The position numbers and the translations under genes were made by a program. The notes below the pieces were generated by a model that was not told where the DNA came from, did no database searches, and saw only the letters and a program-made list of their open reading frames with translations. From positions 25,060,672 to 25,124,671 of the forward strand of contig NC_089277.1 of the NCBI RefSeq assembly GCF_963678975.1: a stretch of 64,000 bases of DNA, in the 5' to 3' direction. This DNA comes from Dysidea avara. Its lineage: Eukaryota; Porifera; Demospongiae; Dictyoceratida; Dysideidae. Shown in pieces: positions 36,331 through 47,719 of this stretch. Numbering within the stretch: the first letter of the stretch is position 1; every line of letters starts with the position of its first letter.

Positions 36331-36353
36331 TCATGGTTAGCATTGTACCATGA
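36331..36353 (-). promoter_or_regulatory. Promoter dyad of copy 2, proximal
   Basis: TCATGGT-N9-ACCATGA, a perfect 7+7 dyad starting 118 bp upstream of the ATG. A second perfect copy lies at 36418-36440. Confidence 0.65.
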
Positions 36354-36417
36354 CAAAACCTTAGCTTTACAACTCTTTCCTGTTCAACAAAAGCCAAGAA
36401 TGTGTATTGTTTTATGC

Positions 36418-36440
36418 TCATGGTTAACATTGTACCATGA
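36418..36440 (-). promoter_or_regulatory. Promoter dyad of copy 2, distal
   Basis: TCATGGT-N9-ACCATGA with the spacer TAACATTGT. It sits in an approximately 87-bp tandem duplication of the upstream region (AACAAAAGCCA...GAATGTAT... CTCATGGTTA). Confidence 0.6.
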
Positions 36441-39400
36441 CAAAAACCTAAACTTTATAACTCTTCCCTATTACAGTTAATTGTTGCCATGGAAAGTAAC
36501 AACCATACACAGAAGCAATGAGTTAAACACTATAAAGCAGAAGAGCTGTCTGTCTGTGATTAAGCATCAAAGCAATGCCACAAATTTAGTACATGATAGT
36601 CTACACTACAGAAACCTTCATGAACTTCTGTCAGCTACGTATCTGAAACCATAACCAGATCTCATCCTCTATCCATACAGCCAAATTACATTTATGATTC
36701 TACTATTAACTTTTATAGGTTTTCCTTCTTTGTAAACAGCCCATTCTTTTGAAACTCTTTACCATATGCCATCAGAAATCAAATCTATTAAGTTCAGCCC
36801 TTCAGCATTTTCTGATATTGTAACTATTTGATTTTTTTGTGCTATGCTTTTGAATTGTATTGCTGTTGCTGTGTTTTCGTAATGCCATGTTCATTTAATG
36901 GCTTAAGTGTGGGAGTGCATTTACAGGCTTGTCCTTTCTAATTCCCTATGCCACAGGCTAATTTGTTGCCTCCCTGCAAGTACCTGGAGGGATGGTTGAA
37001 CAATGACAATGATGATAATAATTATTCCCTGGCATTGTGACAAAATTGATAACAATACAATAAATGATGTCTTACTGAGACTATATTACTGCGAAATTTA
37101 TACTGTACTGCATTACACTTACATGGACTAAGGTCCAAACACCCACTGAACTGTACATGGCACACGGCAGCTTCTGCTCTACTAAATGAATAGTGTTATA
37201 TACGTCATGACTTGAGCAAATTGTGAATCACAGATATAATAGAAAATTTAAGTGCACTTTAATTAGTTATGTAATTGGCTACTTCATTTATCTGCATGGT
37301 TTTAGTAAAGAGATGGTTTTTGTCAAGAAGTGGGGCTTCCACTAAGTTAAGTTTAAACTATCCTTTTTAATTTCAGTTTTCACATCCTTTTCCATGCAAT
37401 GTTTCTACGTATTTATCCTGCAGCTGTTATCTTTCATTGTGTTGAATGCAAATCAGTTGTGCCAAGAAAACATGCAACTTGAATGAGTCTGATCCAATTA
37501 TTATGTTATTCATTGATGTTGAAGGCCAAATACATTTCAGCCACACCTGTGTAATGACCACCAGAAGTCAGACATGTACATATAACACGATATGTAATGT
37601 TAGATAGCTTTCTGTATTCCCTACTCATGTGCACAGTTTTGGCTACTACTAATTGTAATGGGTGGTTAAATGTGGAATACTTTCTCAGATCACTGCCTTT
37701 GGCTATTATATACCATTGCTCCCACTACTGTATAGCTGAATCTACACCAAAACAGCCAAGCTGTTAAAAAGGGTGCATCCTGTATCATAGGAAACTACAC
37801 TAATTAAACGCTCACAATCATGCAGAGAATATTCAAATTTAATGCCTTTATAAAGGAAAAAAAACTACGCAATAACATTCTTAATAATTACTTACAAGCC
37901 AAAAATAATATGATCTGTAAATTTATTATTATAATACAGATGTTCAGGAATAAATACTGTAGGCTAAAAGTTTGAGTACTGTACAGTAGCATACCGTAAA
38001 AGCATAATGTATACACTGGTGTGTCAACACAACAAAATTGGAATAACAGCAGCACAAGAAGACTACATCATTAGATTAATACACTTTAGCTATATCTGAT
38101 TTCTACTATCTGGACTTGTAAGAGTACTTAATTCCATCCAGACTCACGGTAGCCATAATTAAGGTGGTACGATTACCTTACTAAAGTACACAAATGTAAA
38201 ATTTCTGAATTCAGAGCCATTTCAATACATTCACAGCCTCCAGATGATGAAATTTGTCTTGGAGTGTGTCATTACTACGCATTATATTATATGCATTTGT
38301 CTATTATTAATTCACCCTAGCAACAATATCACCATCTAACCATAAAGGTAGCTACTTTAATGTAACTTTGATATAATTTAAAAGTTATGACATTTGGATA
38401 TCATATGATGTTTATACCATCAATAAGATCAAGGATAAGCATGTCAAAAAATGGCTTTGAAGTAGATGCATAGCAAATCAATATGGGTCTGGGAAATTAA
38501 AAAAAAATAGTTTGGACAGCCCAAACAAGGTGGTAATATTTAACAATAAAAGTATTGTGGCCAGATAGCAGCAAAAAGAGATCAGGTATAGATATTAATC
38601 AATTCATGATAATGAACTTGTATTCTATTATTTTAAGGCACATATGCATGCTAATTAATTTTATTGAGGCCTATTGTTATATGTAACACAGGTCTTGGAT
38701 GGAATTATTAGTAAGTTAGATAAGGATGGATGCCCAAGCACCCATGACACCCACGTCTCCTATTCCCCTGTAACAATCTATGTAGTTGCTAATTTCTTCC
38801 ATGATTATGTTTTGGGAATTTGTCAGTTGCCTTCATCTACTGTTCTTTCTGAAATTTTGAGAAAATTAGTATATTTTGACAAAATTAGTATAATTGAATA
38901 AATATGAGTGTTAAATGTGCAGTCACAGACTGCCATAATATGATCACAATTGGAATTGAAGTTCATTGTTTCATTAGAATAAGCGATTGTTCTATTTGAG
39001 AATCATCACTGTCAGACTGTAGTTTAACGATTGCATTACACTGCAAGTGCAATGTGTACATAGGTGTATCAGAGTGATATACATAGTGGAAAGAATTGGC
39101 AGCTAGGAAACAGTCCTGTGCTATGTACATGCATGCCAAAAATATCATGTCTCTGGCGTGATTGAAACCCATCTCCTAACTGCAACAAGTATACTTAGAA
39201 AGTGAAAATGTAACACCAGAAACATGGAAGGAAGCTGAAATTTTGCTGATGGATATAATCAAGAATTTATAATATACACTCTTACTACGTACTTTATATT
39301 ATGAACTCTTGATATAATTGCAGACAATCTTGAAATTTGGCTCATTTGTAGCACTGCTTAACTTGCTAAAAAGCTCTTCATTCAAATGACTGACAGAATA

Positions 39401-39884
39401 CTTAAAGTCAATCAAAATTTCCACCATACATTTCCTATGGGTAAGCCATACAAGTGTACTATCCATTACAACCCTTTCCCGAAACTTGTAACGGAACCAA
39501 ACTACAGGCGTCTGTTGTTGACACTTTTACTGTCACTACTAATCATCTGGTTGATTATGGTAGTTTTCTTGACCAAAAAAATCCATTTTTCATTTTTACC
39601 TATTTTTCAGGATCCAGCTCAACTTGTATTAGCACAGTGTACAAGTACTCTAATAAAACAATCAAAATGGTTCACAGCAGATCTCTAGTTAAATACATAG
39701 CAATACCATGATAAGATTGAAACTGTGCTAGTGTCTGATTATGAAAGCATTCAAAATATTTTTCTGTGCCTACAATACATGTAACTTCTGAATACTACAA
39801 AACATACAATGTAGTTCCAAGTTGCTACTAAACACTAAAAGTGCATGTGTATACATGATTATACTGTTGATCTCATTGTATATT
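36441..39884. other. Intergenic, no gene recognised
   Basis: About 37400-37720 is the inverted relative of about 23100-23500. A lone palindrome-element end (AAAACAGCCAAGCTGTTAAA) is near 37748. The ORFs at 38674-38901 and 39386-39711 have no recognised family. The second contains one strong hydrophobic segment (LLLTLLLSLLIIWLIMVVF) and could be an exon, but I see no supporting splice pattern. Confidence 0.4.
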
Positions 39885-39960
39885 TCAGTCTTCTATCTGA
39901 TCCATCACCTCCATGAAAGACTCCTGGTAGTGAGTAACTTCATCTCTTGAGTTTGAAGGA
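39885..39960 (-). pseudogene. Orphan last exon of the Pmp-like family
   Basis: 76 nt on the minus strand preceded by a TTTACAG acceptor. One base, then 24 codons (PSNSRDEVTHYQESFMEV, then MDQIED) and TGA, in the same phase as the last exons of copies 1-3. No matching long exon is found upstream on this strand within the window, up to and beyond the BEL element at 41382. So it is the stub of a deleted copy, or it could be joined to an unrecognised exon. Confidence 0.7.
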
Positions 39961-41376
39961 CTGTAAACACATACATGTAAACAACAACAAAATTATGTAC
40001 ACAACCTACAGCAACTTCTGTGGTAACTTTGATATTAGTAAATGCTAACTATGAATAGCAGGTTCTAGATTGCCTGAAGACAGCTGGTGATCCAACCTAG
40101 AAATTCCACTTTAATATAGTTAGTAATTAAGTATCCGGTGGATTCAAATTAAGTAGTTAGAGTAAATATTTTAATTCATATTAAGCATAACACACAGAAT
40201 TAGTCACAAGACCATTCTCTACAATTTACTATTAATGGGGCATAGCAATAGAGTAGTAGGGCATTCATGATAAGAAGGAATTGCTATCTTTTTGGTTCAT
40301 GTCCATATTAAGCTGGCACGTAGAGTACATAAGAAATGTACATACATGCCACTAATTATGTCTCACTAGACGTACTTTCAATACTTTTGCTTTTTCTACA
40401 ATGTATGAGTTTATTATGCAAATACTACACAGGATGATTAATTTTATACACTGTGTATATTATCCATATCCTTGTTTGTACTAGAAGTCACTACAAAGTA
40501 GACATGCAGTAGAAGAATATTCATTAATCGCTTTGCTGCATGTATTGAAAGAGGCGAGTACCTCAATTTCATATTACCTAGAGCCGTCAGCCTCATTTTG
40601 TACAGATAATATCAGACTTTATCAAAGAACTACAAAACTAATGTTAAAACCTGAGTGCACAAAGCATGTGAACCTGACTAAGTATACCCACCCAGACTGC
40701 TGAAGGAGAGTGCTAAACAGCTTTCCTCTTTCTCCTTACTTCTTCCTAAGAAAGTTTAATTCATTAGTACTAAACTTCCAACAGTCACCTTAGAAATATT
40801 ATCTGCAGAGTTATGGTAAACTAACAGATCTATTTTTGTGAATAGCACTGAAAGTGTCATCCTCATACCAAAAGAATCATTTTGGATCTCCATTGTATCA
40901 AAAGGTATTTCCCTTATTGTTAATGTCAAACTAAAATCTTTGCTGAATGCTGATAGCAATGGTGTGACTTATCTAAAAAATAAGGATATTTCATGTTCCA
41001 TTAGTGCATCCTTAAGTGAATGAAACTGAATTCATTGAACTGTGGCACTGCAGATCCTCTCCAATCACATCGAATTTTACAAGAATAATGGATGTGCATT
41101 GCCCTATAAATAACTTCACTGTAAAGTGTTAATAACAACTTCCTCTATAGCATTAATAGAGTTCCTTTCATGAGGTCACCATATATTCTGGAATGGTCAC
41201 TATTGGAGGAAAAGCATGCGTAGTAGACACTTTATACATATTAAACAGTTTTTTTTGTTTCAGTGCTCCCCTGCTACAAAGTATAGGACTTTATGCTTCG
41301 TTGGGACAAGTTACAAACGCAAAAGTTATCAAACAATGGCAATAAAAGTTAAGAATTAGAATTATTATACAAATTT
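39961..41376. other. Intergenic, no gene recognised
   Basis: AT-rich. Overlapping short ORFs on both strands at 40756-41023 have no recognisable family. Ends at the target-site duplication of the BEL element. Confidence 0.4.
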
Positions 41377-41381
41377 AAGTT

Positions 41382-41610
41382 TGTCGATGATTGACTAACT
41401 ACAACCCATATAATACTATTATTATTAGCATTGTATTAGGCCTAGGCATGTATTGTATAATTGTTTTGTGTTTTCGCTTGTGGGGTTGTGTTTTGGGTCA
41501 CGTGAATAAGAGAAGAGTCAACACGTGCTGGTGTAGTGTTAGTAGTCCGTCAACTCCTCCTGCTCCTGTACATCACATCAACGTGAAGCGTCATTCTCCC
41601 CTTCCCTACA
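41382..41610 (+). repeat. 5' LTR of the BEL element
   Basis: 229 bp, begins TGTCGATGATTGACTAAC and ends CTTCCCTACA. Preceded by AAGTT. The LTR contains an open frame of about 70 codons, which explains short ORFs at both ends; it is not a gene. Confidence 0.95.
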
Positions 41611-41628
41611 TGGTGCTGTGACGCTGGA
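41611..41628 (+). other. Primer-binding site of the BEL element
   Basis: TGGTGCTGTGACGCTGGA directly abuts the 5' LTR. The leading TGG pairs with a tRNA 3' CCA end. The tRNA identity was not determined. Confidence 0.7.
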
Positions 41629-41784
41629 GTCGTTTCGTCAAACGAGCTACTTCCGGACCTTGTAACCCCTCGCGAAAACGCTTGGTACCGTAGCATTTCT
41701 TAAACGGTACCCCGGAAGGCAAGCGCTTCACCTACAGTGTTCATTTGTTTTGTGTCGTTTTCCTTGTAGAAAACATTCACGGAG

Positions 41785-44700
41785 ATGGAGGAGACTCAAC
41801 GTGCAAAGGGATCACGTGCGGCGTATCGCGCACATGTTACTCGTATATTTAAGAAAGTAGACGAGAATCTAGAGACGGAAACCCCATTGACGGACACTCA
41901 AGTCGCCAAACTCACCAGCAATTTAGAACAGTTAACCCAGAAGAAGGATACATTACAACAGCTGAACGGGCAGATCGCCTCATCAATACAGACATCAGAG
42001 GAATTAGAAACTGAGATTCTTGAAGCAGAAGAAATACAGGACACCATCATTGAGTATATGAGTCTGATTAAACACCGCCTTGAGAAAACTAGAGAACCTG
42101 CACGCACTCTCAGTGTAACAGCTCCAGAGTTTGTACCCACGTTGCCACCACCAGTAACCAGAGAACCGGTAAGCCGGTTACCTAAGTTAAGCTTACCCCA
42201 CTTTTCGGGGGATACCTTGATGTGGCAAGTCTTCAAAGACTCGTTTGATGCAGCCGTACACAACTCTCCTTCCCTAAGCAAAGTGCAGAAGTTCAACTAC
42301 TTGAGAGCGCAGTTGCAGGGTGATGCACTGAGGGCCATAGCTGGACTACAACTCACTGATGCTAACTATGACCATGCCATAGCCCTTCTTACACAGAGAT
42401 ATGGTCAGTCTCATAAGATCGAACAGGCACACATGCAAGCTCTGTCACAAACCAACTGTCCCACCTCGTCCTTGTCCAGTCTGCAGTTGTTCTACGACAC
42501 AATAGAAGCCCACATAAGAGGATTGACTGCACTTGGCAAAACAGAAGACTCGTATGAATCAATGCTAGTGCCTATCATTCTGGGAAAGCTACCAAGTGAT
42601 GTACATAAGAACCTTGTTCGAGAACACGGCGTTGGGGCATGGACCATCGCAGAGTTAAGAGATGCCATTTGGAAGGAAATCACTATTTTAGAATGTGGAT
42701 CATTGTCCAACAAGTGCAAGACAATGGAATCCTACCAGTCTACAATGACTACCACTCTACATACCGGTGCAAGTGGACGTCAATCCCAACCTGCTAATTC
42801 AGGTACTAGTAAGAACACCTGTGTATTTTGTAAGGGTCCACATTTTTGTGGTCGCTGTGATGTTGTTAAGGATCCCCAAAAACGCTTTGAATTAGTTAAG
42901 AAGGGGAAACACTGCTTTAATTGTTTGGGGCACCATAGGGCTTCACAGTGTCCTTCAAAGTTGAGATGCAAATTGTGCAGACAGAAGCACCATACTAGCT
43001 TATGCGGTGCATTTACCAAGCCATCTGAGTCTAATACCACTCCAGTCACTACACAGGCATCTATCACAACAGAGAGAGTGCAACCTCACACTTCTGTTCA
43101 ACCCCAAACAACAGTACAACCTCAGTCAACAGTACAATCTCAGACAACAGAAACCACTACACCATCATCCACTGCAATGAATGCTGCCATTATTCCCCCA
43201 GAGCCCGCCACACGTACAAATTCTATGTGCTTATTGAAAACTGCAGTTGCTCAAGTTAGTGTGAATGGCATCCGAGTGGAAGCACACATTCTGTTCGATG
43301 AAGGGGCCCAGAGATCCTTCATGTATAACCAACTAGCCAAGAAGCTAATGATATCTCCTCAACAAACTGAACACATCAATATCTCTACCTTTGGAGGAGA
43401 ACCAACCCTGACCAAACAGTTGGACAATGCTACAGTCAACGTTGAGACACTGACAGGTGAATCTATTCCAATATCAGTTCTACTGGTCCCAGTCATTGCG
43501 GCACCCCTACAGAACAGGTATCATACTCACTTGATAAACATAGAACACTTACAGGGACTTCAGCTAGCCAACCCAGTGTCAACATCCAGTAACTTTTACA
43601 TCTCATTATTGATTGGTGCTGATTATTACTGGCAGTTCGTGGGTGACCACATTGTGCGAGGTAATGGACCTACTGCAATGCAGTCCAAACTAGGTTACCT
43701 TCTGTCTGGACCACTTGTTGTTCCACCAGCTCCTACTACTAACGCCAGTATGTTTCATGTTTCCACACCAGCTACTGACTGTAACAATGCTCCGACCTTT
43801 TGGATGATGGAATCTGCTAATGTCACACAGCCTGAGACAGCAGAAGTAGAGAACGAATTTCTGGAGAGATACCAACAATCTTGCATCAGGCGAGAAGAGG
43901 ATGGTGCATACCGTGTGAAGTTTCCTTGGAAACAAGAATATCCACCCCTCCCTTCAAACTATGCAGTTTGCAAAAACAAGACCCGCTCTTTAGCTCGCAA
44001 ACTCAGCCACACTCCTGAACTGCTGCACCTATATGGGAAAATTATTATGGAACAAGAACAAAGAGGTTTCATCGAGAAGGTAACTGCACCAGACCTTACC
44101 AAGGATGTCCACTATATACCACATCACCCGGTTAGTAAAGCTTCCTCGACAACACCGATCAGAATCGTGTACAATTGTAGCTACCGTCAGGCTAGACACC
44201 CCAGTCTTAATGATTGCTTGCTAACTGGTCCATCCTTCACAACAGACATGTGCTCTATCCTCCTACGCTTCCGTTCCCATGCCATTGGAATTTCTACAGA
44301 TTTAGAGAAGGCCTTTTTACATGTTAGGCTGGATGAGTCCGACCGTGACAACACCAGATTCTTCTGGTTATCATCACCATCTGATCCAGAAAGTGACCTT
44401 GAAATTTATCGATTTAAAACTGTCTTGTTTGGCTCTACCAGCTCCCCATTTATGCTTATGGCCACATTACATCATCATCTGAATTCTTGGGATAGCCCAG
44501 TAGCTCAGGACATGAAGCAGAATCTCTACGTGGATAACGTCATTAGTGGATGTAGTACCGAAGCAGAAGCTATTAAGTATTACAGAGAAGCCCGATTCAT
44601 AATGACACAAGCCCAATTCAATTTGAGATCATGGGCATCTAACAGCTCACAACTGCAAGCTGTTACAGTGGCTGAGGGAACAGCTGATTGTGATGTTACT

Positions 44701-47259
44701 GTAAACCTATTAGGATTGTTGTGGAACACAGCTACTGACACCATTAGCTTCACCCCTAAACAGTTTCTATCCAACACAGAAGTACCACTACCTGTCACTA
44801 AACGTTTAGTACTCCAACTTTCATCAAAGGTATATGATCCTTTAGGAATTTTGTCACCGGTCACAATTCAAGCAAAGATTTTAATGCAGGATCTATGGAG
44901 ATCAGGTATCGCTTGGGATGACCCATTGTTCCCAGAACACACAAACAGATGGTGGAAGATAGCTGAGGATCTACAAGATACCAGTAAGATTACAATACCT
45001 AGATTTTACTTTGGACCAACATACTCCCAGCCAGTAGAATTACATGTGTTTGCAGATGCCAGTATGAAGGCCTATGGTGCCATTGCATTTCTTAGAACTG
45101 GTGAGCACACCTGCTTTGTATTGGCCAGATCACGTGTGGTACCGCTCAAGCCACACACACTTCCGCGACTTGAATTGATGGCTGCTGTTGTCGCATCAAG
45201 ACTGGCTCAATTCGTTGTTTCATCTCTTCCTCACCTACTTCAGAAATACGCAGTTAAGCTGTGGAGTGACAGCCAAATTGTGCTTCATTGGTTGTACAGT
45301 AAGAAACGCTTAAAACAGTTCATTTCAAACCGAGTTCAAGAGATTAATAAGACATTCCCAGATATTCCTTGGCTCTACTGCCCAACCAATGACAACCCGG
45401 CAGATTTACTAACAAGGGGATTGAGTGCTGCTCAGCTAAACTCATCGTGTTTGTGGCAACAAGGCCCACCGTGGCTCACAGATGAAACTCGTTGGCCTGC
45501 TTGGAATCATAGTGAGATCCTACACCTACAAGTGGATGACGATGTCATGGAGACAAATACCAGTGCTACTGACCTACCTAACACAGTAACCTCAGGTATT
45601 CACAACCTTATTGAACTTACAAAGTATAGTTCACTGATGAAAGTATTAAGAGTGTCAGCTCATGTTTACAGATTTGTCCATAATACTAGGAATCCCACCA
45701 AGCGACATATTGGTCCACTATCCGTGGATGAAACTAACAAGGCACTTACTCTCTGGATCCACAGTTGTCAGCACACCACCTTCCACAAGGAAATTTTGAA
45801 CATTAGGGCTAAACGTGGAAAGAGATTACCTCTCGTGAGACAACTACGTTTGTTCATGGACAGCTCTGATTATTTACGTTGTGGCGGGAGGATCCATAAC
45901 GCGCATGTAGATTCTGACACCAAGTTTCCTATCCTACTACCTAAACATCATCCCTTGACAAAGCTGATAGTGTTGGCTGTTCATAAGGAGCAACTTCATG
46001 CAGGTGTAACTGGAACAGTTACGTCTATAAGACAAGGATACTGGATCCCCTCGGCTCGACAGTTAGTAAGGCAACTAATCAGAAAGTGTGTCTCCTGCCG
46101 TAAGGTATCAGGAAAACCCTACATGGTACCAGAACCACCGCCATTGCCACTTGATAGAGTTAAGGAGGGTAAGCCGTTTGATGTTACGGGTGTAGATTTC
46201 ACCGGAGCCCTGCACGTGAAGAACAATGGAACTGAAGAGAAGGTATATATCTGTTTATTTACGTGCGGTCTGTCTAGGGCAGTCCATTTAGAAGTAGTTT
46301 GTGATCTGAGTGTTGAAACCTTTCTGAGAGCATTCCGCCGATTTGTGTCACGTAAGTCACTGCCCCAAGTGATGATATCCGATAATGCGTCTACATATGT
46401 GTCTGCGAGTAAGGAGCTGGAACAGATTTTTACCTCAGATAAGCTAGGAGAATCCCTGAATGCCAAGGGCGTGAGATGGAAGTTTATCCCCAAACGTGCC
46501 CCTTGGTACGGGGGGTTTTGGGAAAGGTTGATTGGTATTACGAAGACGGTATTGAGGAAAGTCTTGGGAAAGTCATTTATTACATTGGAGGTACTACAAA
46601 CCTTAATAGTTGAAGTTGAAGCAGTACTAAATGATCGCCCCCTGACCTATCTATCAGCAGATGTGACTGACCCTGAGCCATTGACACCATCGCACCTGCT
46701 CTATGGACGACGCATGACTATGTTACCTTACCCAGCCGTAGAAGAGGAACAACATGACCCTACCTTTTTATCCAGTACATCACTGCGTGACAAGGTCAAC
46801 AGACAAACACTATTGTTGAATCATTTTCAGAGGAGATGGCAGAGAGAATATTTAACTTCCCTCCGAGAGGCATACAAGGCTACAGGTACTTCTAAACAAT
46901 CAGTGAAAGTGGGGGACGTCGTTCTGGTGCATGATGATATACCCAGACTACAATGGCGTTTGGCTGTGATCGAAGAATTGATGGAAGGCCTTGATGGATA
47001 TGCTCGAGCAGCCAAAATAAGGACAAGCACAGGGAGAACAAACCGACCAATTGCCAAGTTGTACCCTCTTGAGTTGAGTTCCCCATGTGAGCCTACAACA
47101 TGTGATGACAACAGAGATACTGATAAGGACAATGATCACGATGTTAGTTCTGAGCCTGTTCACCAGAGACCAACCAGAGATGCTGCTGCAAGGGCTCGCG
47201 TACGAATTAAGAGTTGGACTAATCAGTTAACCGTGGCCCCGGAGGATGTCGATGATTGA
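41785..47259 (+). CDS. BEL/Pao gag-pol polyprotein
   Basis: Single frame of 1824 residues. A predicted coiled coil (about 40-105) is followed by a DUF1759-type gag domain (about 135-310). Next are zinc-knuckle-like cysteine clusters (346-407, CVFCKGPHFCGRC, CFNCLGHHRASQC), a Gln/Thr-rich linker, and a DUF1758-type aspartic protease whose active site reads DEG (505-507) rather than the usual D-S/T-G. Reverse transcriptase follows, with STDLEKAFLHV near 836 and YVDN at 915-918 in place of YxDD. RNase H is the Pao type (FADAS 1089-1093, LPRLELMAA, SDSQIVLHW, NPADLLTRG). The integrase has an H2C2 zinc finger from H1400 and a D1471, D1533, E1580 triad. The C-terminus is DUF5641-like (LTPSHLLYGRR). 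The stop codon lies 13 bp inside the 3' LTR. Confidence 0.95.
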   Translation: MEETQRAKGSRAAYRAHVTRIFKKVDENLETETPLTDTQVAKLTSNLEQLTQKKDTLQQLNGQIASSIQTSEELETEILEAEEIQDTIIEYMSLIKHRLEKTREPARTLSVTAPEFVPTLPPPVTREPVSRLPKLSLPHFSGDTLMWQVFKDSFDAAVHNSPSLSKVQKFNYLRAQLQGDALRAIAGLQLTDANYDHAIALLTQRYGQSHKIEQAHMQALSQTNCPTSSLSSLQLFYDTIEAHIRGLTALGKTEDSYESMLVPIILGKLPSDVHKNLVREHGVGAWTIAELRDAIWKEITILECGSLSNKCKTMESYQSTMTTTLHTGASGRQSQPANSGTSKNTCVFCKGPHFCGRCDVVKDPQKRFELVKKGKHCFNCLGHHRASQCPSKLRCKLCRQKHHTSLCGAFTKPSESNTTPVTTQASITTERVQPHTSVQPQTTVQPQSTVQSQTTETTTPSSTAMNAAIIPPEPATRTNSMCLLKTAVAQVSVNGIRVEAHILFDEGAQRSFMYNQLAKKLMISPQQTEHINISTFGGEPTLTKQLDNATVNVETLTGESIPISVLLVPVIAAPLQNRYHTHLINIEHLQGLQLANPVSTSSNFYISLLIGADYYWQFVGDHIVRGNGPTAMQSKLGYLLSGPLVVPPAPTTNASMFHVSTPATDCNNAPTFWMMESANVTQPETAEVENEFLERYQQSCIRREEDGAYRVKFPWKQEYPPLPSNYAVCKNKTRSLARKLSHTPELLHLYGKIIMEQEQRGFIEKVTAPDLTKDVHYIPHHPVSKASSTTPIRIVYNCSYRQARHPSLNDCLLTGPSFTTDMCSILLRFRSHAIGISTDLEKAFLHVRLDESDRDNTRFFWLSSPSDPESDLEIYRFKTVLFGSTSSPFMLMATLHHHLNSWDSPVAQDMKQNLYVDNVISGCSTEAEAIKYYREARFIMTQAQFNLRSWASNSSQLQAVTVAEGTADCDVTVNLLGLLWNTATDTISFTPKQFLSNTEVPLPVTKRLVLQLSSKVYDPLGILSPVTIQAKILMQDLWRSGIAWDDPLFPEHTNRWWKIAEDLQDTSKITIPRFYFGPTYSQPVELHVFADASMKAYGAIAFLRTGEHTCFVLARSRVVPLKPHTLPRLELMAAVVASRLAQFVVSSLPHLLQKYAVKLWSDSQIVLHWLYSKKRLKQFISNRVQEINKTFPDIPWLYCPTNDNPADLLTRGLSAAQLNSSCLWQQGPPWLTDETRWPAWNHSEILHLQVDDDVMETNTSATDLPNTVTSGIHNLIELTKYSSLMKVLRVSAHVYRFVHNTRNPTKRHIGPLSVDETNKALTLWIHSCQHTTFHKEILNIRAKRGKRLPLVRQLRLFMDSSDYLRCGGRIHNAHVDSDTKFPILLPKHHPLTKLIVLAVHKEQLHAGVTGTVTSIRQGYWIPSARQLVRQLIRKCVSCRKVSGKPYMVPEPPPLPLDRVKEGKPFDVTGVDFTGALHVKNNGTEEKVYICLFTCGLSRAVHLEVVCDLSVETFLRAFRRFVSRKSLPQVMISDNASTYVSASKELEQIFTSDKLGESLNAKGVRWKFIPKRAPWYGGFWERLIGITKTVLRKVLGKSFITLEVLQTLIVEVEAVLNDRPLTYLSADVTDPEPLTPSHLLYGRRMTMLPYPAVEEEQHDPTFLSSTSLRDKVNRQTLLLNHFQRRWQREYLTSLREAYKATGTSKQSVKVGDVVLVHDDIPRLQWRLAVIEELMEGLDGYARAAKIRTSTGRTNRPIAKLYPLELSSPCEPTTCDDNRDTDKDNDHDVSSEPVHQRPTRDAAARARVRIKSWTNQLTVAPEDVDD

Positions 47260-47475
47260 CTAACTACAACCCATATAATACTATTATTATTAGCATTGTA
47301 TTAGGCCTAGGCATGTATTGTATAATTGTTTTGTGTTTTCGCTTGTGGGGTTGTGTTTTGGGTCACGTGAATAAGAGAAGAGTCAACACGTGCTGGTGTA
47401 GTGTTAGTAGTCCGTCAACTCCTCCTGCTCCTGTACATCACATCAACGTGAAGCGTCATTCTCCCCTTCCCTACA
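47247..47475 (+). repeat. 3' LTR of the BEL element
   Basis: 229 bp, same length and by eye the same sequence as the 5' LTR; followed by AAGTT (47476-47480). A short purine run GGAGGA (47241-47246) just upstream may serve as the polypurine tract. It lies within coding sequence. Confidence 0.95.
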
Positions 47476-47719
47476 AAGTTATCAACCCCCACTCAGAGAC
47501 ACCGCTCATTGATAATTGTATAGCTAGCAGGCGCTTTAACCAGCCAATCATTGCAGTTTATCATTTTAATGCTATAGTGATCCATACTGTTTATATCATC
47601 CTTACACTGCATGTTAGTACTATACATGATGCATAATCACAACACTGCGTAAGTGCTGATAACTTCTCACAGTGTATTTGTGTATTAAATTTTGGTCTCA
47701 GTCTCTTTTACTGCACTAT

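Larger units (their letters stand above)
41382..47475 (+). mobile_element. Intact BEL/Pao LTR retrotransposon
   Basis: 6094-bp element with two 229-bp LTRs that read identically to me, TG...CA ends, a 5-bp target-site duplication AAGTT (41377-41381 and 47476-47480), a primer-binding site directly after the 5' LTR and one uninterrupted 1824-codon gag-pol frame. Identical LTRs mean very recent insertion, so it is potentially active. It lies between the orphan exon and a hAT-like MITE and does not disrupt a recognised gene. Confidence 0.95.

Noticed and set aside
38674-39711. Possible small genes at 38674-38901 and 39386-39711
   Set aside because: No recognisable family, no TATA or splice context, and lengths within chance for AT-rich DNA; listed only as unassigned sequence.
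42492-47163. Many minus-strand ORFs of 60-130 codons inside the BEL element
   Set aside because: They mirror the plus-strand polyprotein and show no features of their own.
41785-47259. Enveloped retrovirus-like element
   Set aside because: No env frame lies between integrase/DUF5641 and the 3' LTR; domain order and the Pao-type RNase H fit a BEL/Pao retrotransposon.
47256-47636. 126-codon ORF after the BEL polyprotein, resembling a membrane or env-like peptide
   Set aside because: It is the 3' LTR read in frame and runs into flanking DNA; the same reading exists in the 5' LTR.
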